DNA from: Saccharina japonica
Taxonomy: Eukaryota; Sar; Phaeophyceae; Laminariales; Laminariaceae
Direction: 5' to 3'
Length of the DNA stretch: 64,000 nucleotides
Assembly (NCBI GenBank): GCA_008828725.1
Contig: MEHQ01004360.1
Span: forward strand, 135,125-199,124
The notes below the pieces were generated by a model that had not been told where the DNA came from, did not search any database, and saw only the letters and a program-made list of their open reading frames with translations. Below, piece after piece: positions 53,106 through 63,774 of the stretch. How positions within the stretch are numbered: the stretch's first letter is position 1; every line of letters begins with the position of its first letter. A program made the position numbers and the translations under genes.

Positions 53106-53799
53106 CAGAGGAATTAACATAAAACAAGAGGTCTCCTATTATACTGAAGAGAAGCTGTGATTCCAAGCGAGCGACGTTAAATCCCTACGCCCCTTCCATT
53201 ATATCTCGAGGATCCTTCACATGACACATGACATGTAAGTGTGATCAGACTAGGGTAAGGACACGGACTTCGTAGCCAGGTCAGCCTATTGAACAGGTAC
53301 TCGTTGGTACTCACGCGTGATGTTTGCTTAGAGATAGAAGAAGAGCAGGTTTATTCATTTTCCCACGATGAAAGACTGAAAGAGCAGAAGGCTTAGTCAC
53401 CGTGGACCTGGGAACCCCTGGTTTCCATCTAAGATAAGCCTTCCAAGTACCAGCAATACGATTCTTATACCTGATACCAGGTATTTACCAACGTTTCCAC
53501 ACCATTCCAGCAGTACCATAACACTAGCCCACTCTGATGAGCCGTATATGCAGAAATATGATAAATTCATGGAAACCCCGATTCCACGAACTAAAACATG
53601 AGTCGAAGATGCGGCTCCTCAAAACCCACTCCCACACCTCTGAACGGCAAGGCTATGAAGCCGATCAAGGAACGTCAAAATAAAGAAAGGTTGGAACCGA
53701 AAGTCATGCAGTCCTGGCACATCAACTGCCCCCCGGCTCGAGAGCGGGGGGGTCGGTAGGACTAATAAGGCCGGTTTGCCGCTGCGCTCGATTATTTTC

Positions 53800-54344
53800 T
53801 CGTTTTGTTTCTTTGGATTGGGGCGGGATTTCCTTGTATTTTGTTCTTACGACGCTTTCCGAGTTTTCGGATTGGGCTATTTTTCTTCTCAGTATCCCCT
53901 ACCGCTTTCGGATATTTTTCTGGGACGGATTTGGGGGTAGTTCTTGCGTATTTCGTCCTACCAACCCCCCGCGCTCAATGCCGGGGCTGGTCTGGGCAAT
54001 TGGGCCACTCACTTGTGGCACAGGCAGGACACGCTTAAATATTCGGTTAAGTTCTCCGCGTCCGATATTATTGTGCGGTGCGACGAAGACAGCCACGAGG
54101 GCATAGACTCGACCGAGTGGGTCCCCGGCTGGGAGTACCCCCTCCAGAAAACTTTGAACGAGCCCCCACGCTTGACAAGCCTACGACCGCCCCCCTCACT
54201 GGCTTGATGGATGGTTTCTTTGGACAGGTGTCGCGAGCCCTCGCCGGCGGAGCCACGGGGCCGGCGGCATGCCGCCGGTGGCCGCAGTTGCGGTATGGGG
54301 GGGCGGCAGTGTACTTCTCTGAGAACATTGCACGGATCTACATG
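53800..54344. other. GC-rich stretch, possible coding relic
   Basis: A + frame from about 53990 to 54205 contains DTLKYSVKFSASDIIVRCDE and STEWVPGWEYPLQK, which looks protein-like. It has no clear splice sites and no recognised family. It abuts TIR element T4. Confidence 0.2.
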
Positions 54345-54652
54345 ATTTGACTTTTTCGTGGCACGTGTCGCGACGCGTGTCGCGACATATCGCGACATGC
54401 CACGACACGCCACGGACGCTGCCGCGGCGCGCCGTGACACGTGCCGCGGCATGTCGCGACAAGCCGCGACATGTAGGGTTAGGGTTAGGATTAGCGGCGA
54501 TTCCCCCCACCCCCCCGCTCTCGAAAGGGATGCGTGGTCAATGGTCAAATGACTACGTAAGGCAAGCATCCGCAGCGTGCGGCGGCAGCGTCCGTGGCGT
54601 GTCGCGGCATGTCGCGACACGTGTCGCGACACGTGCCACGAAAAAGTCAAAT
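54345..54652. mobile_element. TIR element T4 with internal telomere-like run and nested family B piece
   Basis: Ends are ATTTGACTTTTTCGTGGCAC and the exact inverse. Subterminal ACGTGTCGCGACACG palindromes recur in both arms. The interior carries TAGGGTTAGGGTTAGGATTA (54473-54496) and a family B fragment (54510-54565). Non-coding. Confidence 0.8.
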
Positions 54653-54750
54653 AATGTACATTTGACCCCTGGTGCACGAGACGAGTCCGATCCCACGTAT
54701 ACTGGCTCGGTGACACCATCGCTCGTAGGCGAAAAATGGCCAGAAGGTTN

Positions 54751-55749
54751 ATCGTTCAAAATCTTACAGAACGTTTTACCTACAGTGCTTAGTAGCGTTA
54801 TTCCCCTATAGTTACCCGGGTCAGCCTTGTCTCCTTTCTTAAACAAGTTTACTACTACTCCTTCTCTCCATCTCTTAGGTGCGTACTCGTTTTTCCATAT
54901 CCAGTTATACAACTTAACCATCATGGTAAGCATTCCTTCTCCCCCGTACTTCATAAATTCATTAACTATTTGGTCTGCCCCTGCTACCTTTCTATTCTTA
55001 AGTTTAGCTACACACTTTTTAACTTCTTCTCTTGTGAACTCTCCCTGTAACCCTTCTGAGCCACTGTCTTCCCTTTCTGATGCATCTACGTTCGCCTCCG
55101 CCCACGCGTTGATATCTTTCTCAAATTCTTTGTCGAACGTTTCGTTGGTTGTGGGCGTCCCTAGCTTGCGGTAATGTTCTACAAGTACTTCCCTTTTCCC
55201 CTTCGAACTACTAACCATTTTACCGTTCTGTGCTCTTAATGTAGCTATCCCCGTATCTGCCTCTCCTGCTTGTTTGCCTAGTATCCCTTTTATCCCTACC
55301 CACATCTGCTTCATCCCGCCATCAAAGTCTTCATTCGTTTTATTAACTACGTCTTTCCATACCCCTTTCTTCTTCTTCTCAACCACCTTTTTTACTTTAT
55401 TTCTAGCAATACCATACTCCTCCCATCCTGACGTAGTTTTGCTCGATGCGTATCTTGCGTGTGCCTTTCTCCTTACTCCTATAGCCTCTTTTACTTCTTC
55501 ATCCCACCATTTTACTGCTCTATTGCATATTATCAACTTCTTCCCTATTACTTTACTTGCTGTGGTTTTGACCAATTTCTCCCATCCTTCTATTATCCTC
55601 GCTCCTGCACTATCTCTCTCTATATTGTTCTTTGTCGTACCTATGTTTTCCAGCAGATCGGAAAAATGCTCTGCATTTTTAGTCATCTCTTCTTGGAACT
55701 CTTCCCGTTTTTCCTTTACTTCTAGTTTATCTATTCGCCATCTGTACAA
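54751..55749 (-). pseudogene. LINE ORF2 linker and reverse transcriptase start, truncated
   Basis: An open frame encodes a basic linker and then RT blocks: LKNRKVAGADQIVNEFMKYG, EYAPKRWREGVVVNLFKKGD and NYRGITLLSTVGKTFCKIL. The active-site block is missing because the sequence ends at the N. Confidence 0.9.
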
Positions 55750-55759
55750 TTTCCTACCG

Positions 55760-56520
55760 CGCCTATTTTTGATAACTCTCGTCTGCTGGCTGTCTGTCCA
55801 TATTAGGCAGTGATCCGTAGTTCCTACGTCCGCCGCGCATACATGTACTTCAGTTTCCTTACTCCGTTTTCTACCACTATAAAGTCAAGAACGGAGCTTT
55901 CTCCCTTTTGTATGCACTGTCTAGTCCATTCTGGCTCTGGCTTGTTTGCTCTACCGTTCAGAGTCTTCATCTCATTGTTCTTAAGGAACTTCAGCATCTC
56001 TTCCCCGTTCTTATTCTTTGTTACTTCCCCATACTGTCCAATGTTATCGTTCGGGTTGCTTGCCTTCCCAATTCTTGAGTTAAAATCTCCGACTAGTACT
56101 ACTTCTCCTTGTCTTTTTTTTTTTTTGTACATCTACTGCTATTTCTCCGAACTTCTTCTGTATATATTTTACCGTACTCTTCGACTCTGGGGGCATATAG
56201 ATGTTTCCTAAGAAATAATATTTCGCTCCCCTCTCCCCTGGTATCTTTATCCAGATGTTTTCGTCGAACTTCGTGTCTTCGATCACTTCTATTATGCCAC
56301 ACAGGTATTCTTTGGCTAGGAATCCTACTCCCCCCGCCCCCCTATTCTTCTCGTTCTGTCCCTTTCTCTTTTTCCCTATCCATGCGTACTCTCCAATTGT
56401 GCATCCTATTTCGCCCCCCTCTTTTTCCCACGACTCTTGAATTCCCACTATGTCTAGGTCGCGCTCACTTACTTGTTCGGCTGTTTCTATCCTCTTGCGC
56501 GCTTCCGTGGCGAATCCACA
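55760..56520 (-). pseudogene. LINE ORF2 endonuclease (APE-like), frameshifted
   Basis: Motifs in order: WNVCGFATEARKR, then DIVGIQESWEK with the catalytic Glu, GNIYMPPES, LVGDFNSRIGK, and TTDHCLIWTDSQ corresponding to the final His motif. Two frame changes are seen, one in a Lys-run homopolymer near 56120 and one near 55860. Confidence 0.8.
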
Positions 56521-56532
56521 TACGTTCCATGA

Positions 56533-57094
56533 TTATATTCTCAGCTTCTTCGTTTCACTGTTCGCTCGACTCTTGTCTTTCGTTTTTTCTCCTTCGTTGC
56601 TACTTCTGTGTTCTTTTCTTTGAGCTTTCTTACTGTTTCCGTTTCCGGTTTTGTCTTCTTGCTCTACGCCACTGCTGTGTTTCTTTGTCATTCCCTTTGG
56701 GCCACTTACTGTTTCCTGCCTCCCCTTACCTTCGTTCACCCTAGGACTACGTCTCAAATTCGCTATTCCATTAGCTATACATACCCTCCACCCTAGTCTT
56801 CTAACCCATGCCGACACTTTTTCTGTCTCTAACCTCTGCCACTCCATGCTCGCTTTCGGTTTAAGCGATGACTCGAAAATGCTCTCCCTCCCTTTCTACT
56901 TGTCCTAATGCAAAGCAGTATAGTCCTACTTCGTCGCACTTCCTCTTGAACTCTATTCTCGTCATGTCACTAGGAACTCCGAATACCAGCACTACTAGTA
57001 CTTTACCCTTCCAGTCTTTCTTACTCCACCTACCCTGCCTCACCGTTTTTCTCTGAATCTCTTCCGAGACTATCTCCAGCTTGTTTTTGTTCAT
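56533..57094 (-). CDS. LINE ORF1-like region, frameshifted
   Basis: Two overlapping frames: 57094-56861 with KVLVVLVFGVPSDMTRIEFK, and 56847-56533 with SAWVRRLGWRVCIANGIANL followed by a basic, Ser/Lys-rich tail. The change of frame is near 56885. No zinc knuckle is visible. The role as ORF1 is inferred from position upstream of the endonuclease; it could instead be the start of a single long ORF. Confidence 0.5.
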
Positions 57095-57109
57095 GTTTGT
57101 AGTGGGAAA

Positions 57110-57950
57110 TGTTCAAGTTACTGGGACTTCCCAATCCTAGTACTCGTTGAGGGTCTGGTGTCTTCCAGTTCTTTTGCCGGCGCACCACACTAAATAGTGT
57201 CTCCAACACGGGCTCATAGCCTGGAGCCAAGTTCAACACCCTTAACACAAGTGCCCCACGTTTGTGTCAGGCGATCTGCATGGTAACCATCCTGGCGTCC
57301 CACGACCGTATCTTCTATTTTCTTGCCCCGCTGCTGTACTGGTTACTTTCCTCCAGGAAGGTCATTTTTACCGTGCAAGGCTCAAGGACTGCTTGCATAA
57401 CACAAAGTCTTACTCACACATCGGGATGCCCCGTACGTCGCTTCCTCCATCGTATGTACGTTTCACCATGGGTAGCTACCCCACTAATGCTCCCGAGTAG
57501 ACCTTCGCTGCCGAAAGCTTGGCCAACGATCCCCCTACACTTTGTACCGGCTTCTATCGTTCAAGATGTCAATATATCTACGTACCGCTTGGTGTTCCGT
57601 CTCTTTGGTCGTGTGGTCGGTCAATGGCAAAGCGTTTGTTTCATGAGTTCAATAAGCCTGACTTAATGCCATGCATCATCCACCCCTCCCCTTCATTTGG
57701 CGCATGGTATGTGCACCAACTTTCAGGGGTTTAGGACGATGACAGGCCAGATTCCACCGCCCAATGGAAATCGGTAAATTTTTCCGGGTATCTCACCACG
57801 AGACCCCAACCTTCATGTGAACTGAACATGTCGGGGTGACCTTGCTGTATCTATGTGCGTGCATGTAAGGTGGTCCTCCTTCATGCTAGGTTTTTTGTCT
57901 ATGTTTCAAGGTTTTGCTGTTCTTACCTGGTACGATATGGGAGAAGATAT
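57110..57950. other. Intergenic stretch, no gene recognised
   Basis: 57110-57250 may be the LINE 5' UTR. 57262-57734 has overlapping + frames of 134 and 78 codons with no recognised domain; composition is balanced but gives no splice support. Confidence 0.4.
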
Positions 57951-58340
57951 ACACTAAGTGTGTGGTTTGGGTTTTGATATGTGGAAAAAAAACTGGTTAG
58001 TTTAGTAATTTCATGTCTATGTCCGGTTTGTGTTTTGATATGAGAAAAAAAAACTGGTTAGTTGAGTAGTTTCATGTCTATGTCTGGTTTGTGTTTTGAT
58101 ATGGGGAAAAAAAAACTGGGTAGTTTAGTAATTTTCATGTCTATTTCCGGTTTGTGTTTTGATATGAAAAAAAAAACTGGTTAGTTTAGTAATTTCATGC
58201 CTATATCCGGTTTGTGTTTTGATATGAGGAAAAAAAACTGGTGTAGTTTAGTAATTTCATGTCTATTGTCCGGTTTGTGTTTTGAGTATGAGAGAAAAAA
58301 AACTGGTTAGCTCAGTAGTTTCATGTCCTAAGTCTGGTGG
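57950..58340. repeat. Minisatellite, about six units of 60-63 bp
   Basis: Units of GTCCGGTTTGTGTTTTGATA, an A-run, CTGGTTAGTTTAGTA and ATTTCATGTCTAT. The units differ mainly in A-run length. Non-coding. Confidence 0.9.
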
Positions 58341-58424
58341 CTTGTTTTACAGCGTCGTTCGCCACTCGACGCCAACCCATGGTTGTCTAGCAGAATCTAT
58401 CATGGGTGGGAGGGGACGGGGGAG

Positions 58425-58675
58425 GGGGGGAGGGGGGGGTACTCATGCCATGCATGGCCGTAGTCGTACGACCATAGACCCTCGCATCCCTTTATATACA
58501 ATGCCGGGACGGAGCACGTCGGGTTTTCACCGACCAGGCAAAACATTGTTTCTTGCACCAAAATCCCGAAGCGCTGTGAGGTGTTGGGCGCGTTGCATAA
58601 AGGGTGAGCTGCATCCTACTAAGAGCCGCTTGTGAGGCGGTCTTTCTTACATATGGATGACAGCTTCGACGGGGA
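58425..58675 (-). repeat. Family A repeat, partial copy
   Basis: After a G-run: TACTCATGCCATGCATGGCC, ATGCCGGGACGGAGCACGTC and AGGGTGAGCTGCATCCTACT. The 5' end piece GTTTTACAGCGTCG lies just upstream at about 58340, out of normal order, suggesting rearrangement. Confidence 0.7.
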
Positions 58676-58682
58676 GGGCGTT

Positions 58683-58815
58683 GGGGTTAGGGTTAGTGTT
58701 AGGGTTGGGTTGGTTCGACGCCTCCTCGTGATTTGGTTTATAAACTAAACACCCAAAACACACGTAAAACCAGCAAGAAATCATAATATATTTGGTACTT
58801 TATCTGGTACGATTT
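58683..58815. mobile_element. Truncated copy of TIR element T1
   Basis: Inverted relative to 1821-2089. It carries GGGGTTAGGGTTAGTGTTAG, CTCGTGATTTGGTTTATAAA and one TIR (TTTGGTACTTTATCTGGTAC). The other half is missing. Confidence 0.65.
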
Positions 58816-59159
58816 GTAGGTTAAAGACCGGTGGAGGCGGCTCCAGAGGGCTGGGGGGGGAGAGGCTCCAGTAGATAAAGTACACCACCAAATACCAAAT
58901 ACACACACAAGTAGGCCAGTACCTGTCGTCAAAGGCCCCACCATATATATAAACCACACAGGAGTGAGCCGTTTCTTGCCGTCACGCTCCACCCGCACTT
59001 ATCATGTCCTTCGAAGGTGCAAAGTAATTAATAAATGTCTTGAATTAGTATGTATACGAAGTATGAATCAAATAATGACCCCTTTCAAATCACCAATGCT
59101 CATCCCTTTCAATTCAACGCAAACCTACTCCTCCATTCCAGCCAAAACATATATACTAA

Positions 59160-60480
59160 ACATCAAACCCAGCCCCTGTTTATGACGAAGTTGCAGAGGA
59201 ACTGGAACGCCTCCGCGCTCAACGGTTTTATCAGGCGGTCTCTGGAAAACTGACAACCACCGTGCCAACGCAGTTCACCAAGATTATTTGCAGCCACCAT
59301 CCGACCCAAATCTTCGCAGAAACGATCATATCTATTTGCTCTCGAGTTCCACAGAAAATATATCATCAGCGTGAATCACTGCAGTAATAAGTAACACAGG
59401 CACCCGCAAGGCACTTCTGGAAACGCAGTTTCGTCAAGCAAGCAGTCAAGCGAGTATGCGACGACCTTGACGCCTGTGCTTCAAGCCATACAGACTCTGA
59501 TTCAATCGCACTACACTTTACCCGACAAACTTCCACAGCCCTGTGGCATTCGCATGAAAGCATTATCTTCCAAGTTAGACTGAACGGACGCCTGGTGTAC
59601 ATCAAAATGGCACAAATCCAGATCAAAAACACATGCAATCGGAGTCAACAAACGCACACGAGCACCTGAGACCGTTGGGGCTAAAGTCTCACCAAAATAA
59701 ATCCCCTCACGTTTATTTTAATTCCCGCGCCACCAGCCTTGCCTTGAACTTGACAACGTGTCCAAGCTCGTCCTTCTACACGTCAAACACCCACTTGGGG
59801 TCGATAACGTTTCCCACTGATTGCTATTCCTGGACCGCAGCAAAGGTGTTATCCGCATCCAGGAGACCAAGAATCTCTCGCGACATCGAATCGCACCAGA
59901 TCGGGGCTTGCTCCGAGGCCATAGCCCCGGCATAGCTCGTGGGCGTCGTGAGGTCACTCGCTTGATAGTCAGATAGGTTGGGGGGGATCGCGGGGCGGCC
60001 GATCGTTGCGGAGGGTGGCTTCGATGTCCTCATATTCCGCCATCATTAGCACGAAAGCAATGCGGCCCATCATCGACAGGCTCCCAAGGCGGTGACTGAG
60101 AGCTTGCTCCGAATCACCCGCCTGCAGACCTTCATCCTCGCGAATAGCCTTGCTATCTCCTCTCGTGCGCCCCGGCATCCGTAACTCCCCGTAATTCCCA
60201 AGCTCCCGGGCAACATGTTGTGGTATTGGCGACACTCCAGGCGACGGCGTGGCAGGCGAAGACTCGGCAGGCGGCGGCGGCGGCGGCGGCGACTGCGGTG
60301 ACAGCGGAGACCCAATAGGCGGTAGAGGTGGCGGCGGTGGTAGCGGAGACCCAACAGGCGGTAGAGGTGGCGGCGTCGGCGTGGTAAGGGGCGCTGCAAC
60401 ACACGGTGGCGCGGCATACGTTGGCGTATACCACATATCCGGCAGTTCCGGTGGCGTCGGCGTAGCAGCGGACGAAGTCA
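59160..60480 (-). mobile_element. Ty1/copia-like LTR retrotransposon fragment (fossil)
   Basis: The - strand holds a proline-rich linker region (about 60480-60160) followed by reverse-transcriptase similarity typical of Ty1/copia, with DLDLCHFDVHQAF and NLGELRWHGGCQFSRDR as landmarks. No LTRs, gag, protease or RNase H were recognised nearby. The element is broken, with several disruptions, and is partial. It looks moderately old. Confidence 0.75.
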
Positions 60481-60837
60481 ACTCCCCCTCTCGCTGGCTG
60501 CGGCGGCATCACCAGCGAGGCGCGAGGATGCGCCCACGTCACGTCGCGCGAGTAGTAACAGGTAGCGCTCGTAAACGCCTTTAGCACCTTAAAGCGGTCA
60601 TATGGATGGTTGCATACGCTACGATCAGAGATCGCTACCGTCGAATATTTAACCCTCAACCTCTGCCGCCTCGAGAACGAGATCCTCGACATTGAAAACC
60701 TGATTCACGGCAACCCAAGCGGCGAGCCAGCGGAAGCGGAAAAGTCGCTCTAGAGTCTCTTCGGCATTCTCCATCGCCGGGCCAAAGGTCTGCACGAAAG
60801 TCAGAACAAAAACGACGACGGAGGGAAACGTTGGCGG

Positions 60838-61385
60838 GGGGGGGGGGGGGTGTACTCATGTTGTGCACGGCCGTAGTCATATGACCATAGACCCTCGCAT
60901 CCCTACAATGCCGGGACGGAGCGCGTTGGGTTTTCACCAACCAGGCAGACATTGCTTGCACCAAGCGCGAAACGCCGTGAGGTATTGGGCGAGTCGCATG
61001 GAGGGTGAGCTGCATCCTGCTAAGAACCGCCTCTGAGGCGGACTTGCATATGGACGACAGCTTCAATGAGTTCATTTAATTTCTGGTGTGGCCACTTCCG
61101 GAGACAGCAATGGGTTTTACTATGTAGCTGCCTCGCGGACGCCTTACCATATTAACACTACGTGAAACGACCATTCCCCTTGTGCGGAACAAAGGTTCTC
61201 CACCCCGCACAAATGATCTACTCGACCGCCAGCTTTGGTGACCGCCAAAAAAAAATAACAAAAAAAACGGCACCCTGGTTGTCTAGCTCACGCAGCGAGT
61301 GGCGTGTTTTACAGCGTCGTTGCCAACCGACGCCAACCCAACCTATAAATATAATATATTTATAGGGAGGGCGGTTGGGGGGGGG
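60838..61385 (-). repeat. Family A repeat, full-length copy near the right end
   Basis: Near-identical to 9857-10398. It begins TGTACTCATGTTGTGCACGG after a G-run and ends with the perfect palindrome CCTATAAATATA / TATATTTATAGG and another G-run. Confidence 0.85.
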
Positions 61386-61411
61386 GGGGGGGGGGGGGGG
61401 GGTGGTTTCAG

Positions 61412-61558
61412 CTGGTGGTACGTACCTCTAGGCGTGATGCGGAAGATGCCTCGCAAACAGGCGGGGTGCTCCATTCGGAATGCCTAGCAGCCGGCAGCAG
61501 GACTGCAGATGAAATGGTGCAGAGGACAAAACAGTTACGAGTCCAGCTGCAGGGCAAC
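61412..61558 (+). CDS. Tentative exon, helical, weak Qb-SNARE-like pattern
   Basis: Acceptor-like GGTGGTTTCAG, 147 nt (49 codons, phase 0 to 0) and a donor-like AAC/GTAGTT. The peptide includes SRRDAEDASQTGGVLHSECL and RTADEMVQRTKQLRVQLQ. The heptad-like spacing is reminiscent of Vti1/SNAP-type SNARE helices, but the similarity is weak and no membrane anchor exon was found. It could be a chance open block beside the family A copy. Confidence 0.25.
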
Positions 61559-61799
61559 GTAGTTTGTTTTTTTCCTTTTAAATATTTCGGCGGATTGGTA
61601 AAAAGAAAGATTGAGCTTATCGCACTGCTGTCGTGCCGTTTTTTGCTTGACATACCATCCTTCTCTAAGATGGTATACCACCGCAGGAAACCACCGTCGG
61701 TGATGAAAAAAAGTCTCTAAAATACAAGGTCAGGTTCATCACCGGGGTTCGTTAGGTATCACCCCCTGTGGTTGGAAGCCTTGTAGCCACAGAGAGGGG

Positions 61800-62050
61800 G
61801 GTGTACTCATATGTTGCTTGACTTAGTGAACTGAGACTAAAGGACTACGTAAGGCAGGCAACAAATGAGTACCCCCCCCCCCCCCTTGTGCCCTTCATGC
61901 GACTCACCCAGCACCTCATGGCGCTTCGCACTTGGTGCTAGCAATGTCTGCCTGGTCGGTGAAAACACGACATGCTCCGTCCCGGCATTGTAGGAATGCG
62001 AGGGTCTATGGTCATACGACTACGGCCATGCATTAAGTACACCCCTCTAT
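61800..62050 (+). repeat. Family B copy followed by family A copy
   Basis: Family B at 61800-61885 (TGTACTCATATGTTGCTTGA, ending AACAAATGAGTACCCCC). Family A at 61886-62050 (TTCATGCGACTCACCCAGCA, CGGCATTGTAGGAATGCGAG, ending AAGTACACCCC). Both families end in the same GAGTAC-C-run motif. Confidence 0.75.
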
Positions 62051-62559
62051 GCTTCTACGACTACGCCCATGCACAACATGACTACACCCCCCGTGTGGCT
62101 GTAGGACTTCTAGCCAATAGTGACAAATGTATCACTAGGTATCCACACAAGCAGCGCAAAGCTGCTCGACGGTACCACACATAGAGGACAACATTGAAGA
62201 GGCGCAGAGCCCTTCCGCATCGGCGGCCCTTCGCCCTCGGCACCGCCTGCTGGCTGCCCCGGCACCGCCTGCTGACGTGCTTCGAGCCACGAGTGGACTC
62301 ATGATCGCAATTTTTTTCGACCGCACTCAAACCACCTCTGCTGTGCCTGCGCCTCAAGCCCCGACAGCTGCAGCGCGGTGCCCCCCCGCGCTCTTGCAGA
62401 CCAAGTTACGTACATTCTAGCAATGAGGGTATTTCTGCACGTTGGTATCCCCGCTGTGCACTTGCTTGGAAAAGTAAACTTGTACCAATGATCCCAGCTC
62501 GCTCCCCCCCCCCCCTGTATTGTTACCCCCTATGCTGCCTGAGGGGGTGTGCTAAATGA

Positions 62560-62760
62560 GCAAGATCTTCCTTATCACACCCCCCATCGATATCACCCCC
62601 CCCCTCCACGAGAAACCACTCCCGGTGACGAAAAAAGAAAATCCACAAAAAAAACAAGGCAATTTATCTCCGAGGTTTTGTGAGATATCACCCATTCGCA
62701 GGATACCACCCCGGGTGATGAACCCCCCCCCTCCCAAATAAGGTACCACCCAGGGTAGTT
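62560..62760. repeat. ATATCACCCC repeat, also at 61690-61790
   Basis: Both copies carry GGTGA.GAAAAAA, an AAGG stretch, CCGGGGTTCGTT/CCGAGGTTTTGT and ATATCACCC or TATCACCCC. About 100-140 bp, non-coding, perhaps a MITE. Confidence 0.45.
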
Positions 62761-62811
62761 TCTTAGGCCAAAACATGTTGAAAGCGCGGTCGAGTCACTC
62801 GCAGCACTCAC

Positions 62812-63774
62812 ATGTCCTATGTAGCAGCCCACGGCCAAGCACATTAACATGAGAGGCAAGATGAATAACCACTTGAAGGGATAGAAGGGGACGCTGCAGC
62901 CCCCACTCGGGGACTCGTCTGCAACAGGAAACAGACGTCACGAGAGGCATATAAGTCAAGCAGTAAATCACTCGTCAAAGTGAGGAAGAAAGCTCTCGCC
63001 GTAATAATGTGCCCGCTACGTACGGCATCACTTGCCCCCTCCAGCTTCTAATGAAAAGCCTGATCGCGCCGCCCTATAAAAAATACAGCATGGAAGAAAA
63101 AAAAAATAGTCTCGAAAAAAACTCGGGGGGCCTGGGGAATAAACAAGCGGTTCACACGTTGGGCGGCAGATTTTGATCTGGATTTTGATCATGTAGATCC
63201 TCACCTACTGTTTAAGCGGTGCTGTGCAGGATCTGCACCGAAGTACAGATCCAACTCTTGCAAACCTGTCCTAACTCATGCAGATGTTACGGCTTCCGCC
63301 CTACAACATGAGTTAGATCACACAGATCCTACAGATCACACAGATCATATAGATCATACATATCATACATATCATACAGATCATACAGATCATACAGATC
63401 ATACAGATCATACAGATCATCAAGTGGGAATGATCTATCATATCTGTCTGTCCGAGGTGTGAAAATAGTGGACTCACCCGTCAGGGTCCTCGTGAAAATG
63501 TTGGCAGCCCACCGCACAGTCTCTTCCGCGTCTTTGAACCCCATGACGATTCTCTGCATTACGGCAGCAAACGAAAAACATGAAAGAAACAACAGAAACA
63601 CCAGGTACAAAAGGGGAGAAGCTATATACGTATATATATATATATACGCACGCAACGCCCGGCGAGTCGAAGAGGGAAGAAAGGGAGCATCCTTTCTCGC
63701 GATACGAAGAAGAAAACATGAAAAAAGGTACTTACTGCAGTGGGGGGGCAGGGGGTTATAAGGAGGCCGACCAT
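62812..63774 (-). CDS. Small membrane protein gene, partial, three exons seen
   Basis: On the - strand: exon 63774-63736 (ATG then 13 codons, donor CTGCA/GTAAGT), exon 63553-63478 (acceptor GCCGTAATGCAG, donor GACGG/GTGAGT) and exon 62918-62812 (acceptor TTCCTGTTGCAG, donor CAT/GTGAGT). All phases agree. Residues 14-38 contain GFKDAEETVRWAANIFTRTL. The last exon holds a Cys/Pro segment, then a clear membrane span, KWLFILPLMLMCLAVGCYIG. The chosen ATG directly follows an in-frame stop, so translation could start further upstream in another exon. The 3' exon was not found, and the family is not recognised. Confidence 0.5.
63300..63425. repeat. (ATCATACAG)n array, 9-bp unit
   Basis: About twelve units of ATCATACAG or variants, within a wider GATCTG-rich stretch (63170-63425) resembling 43660-43880. 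It lies in the intron between the last two visible exons of the - strand gene. Asp/Tyr-run frames are artefacts. Confidence 0.85.

Larger units (their letters stand above)
54751..57094 (-). mobile_element. LINE (non-LTR retrotransposon), 3'-truncated
   Basis: Read on the - strand: an ORF1-like region (57094-56533), then ORF2 with an APE-type endonuclease (about 56520-55760) and the start of the reverse transcriptase (about 55300-54760). The sequence stops at RT motif 2, before the catalytic YADD-type motif, at N 54750. ORF2 has at least two frame changes, one in an A-run (T-run 56117-56126 on +), and ORF1 has one near 56885. The element is therefore dead and truncated. Beyond 57094 to about 57250 may be its 5' UTR. 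Confidence 0.85.

Noticed and set aside
61340-61365. Helitron 3' hairpin at the end of family A
   Set aside because: The palindrome is not followed by CTRR and the other end lacks a TC start; the family remains unclassified.
62299-62392. Possible last exon of the - strand membrane protein gene
   Set aside because: The open frame does not match the phase left by the exon ending at 62812, so it was not joined.
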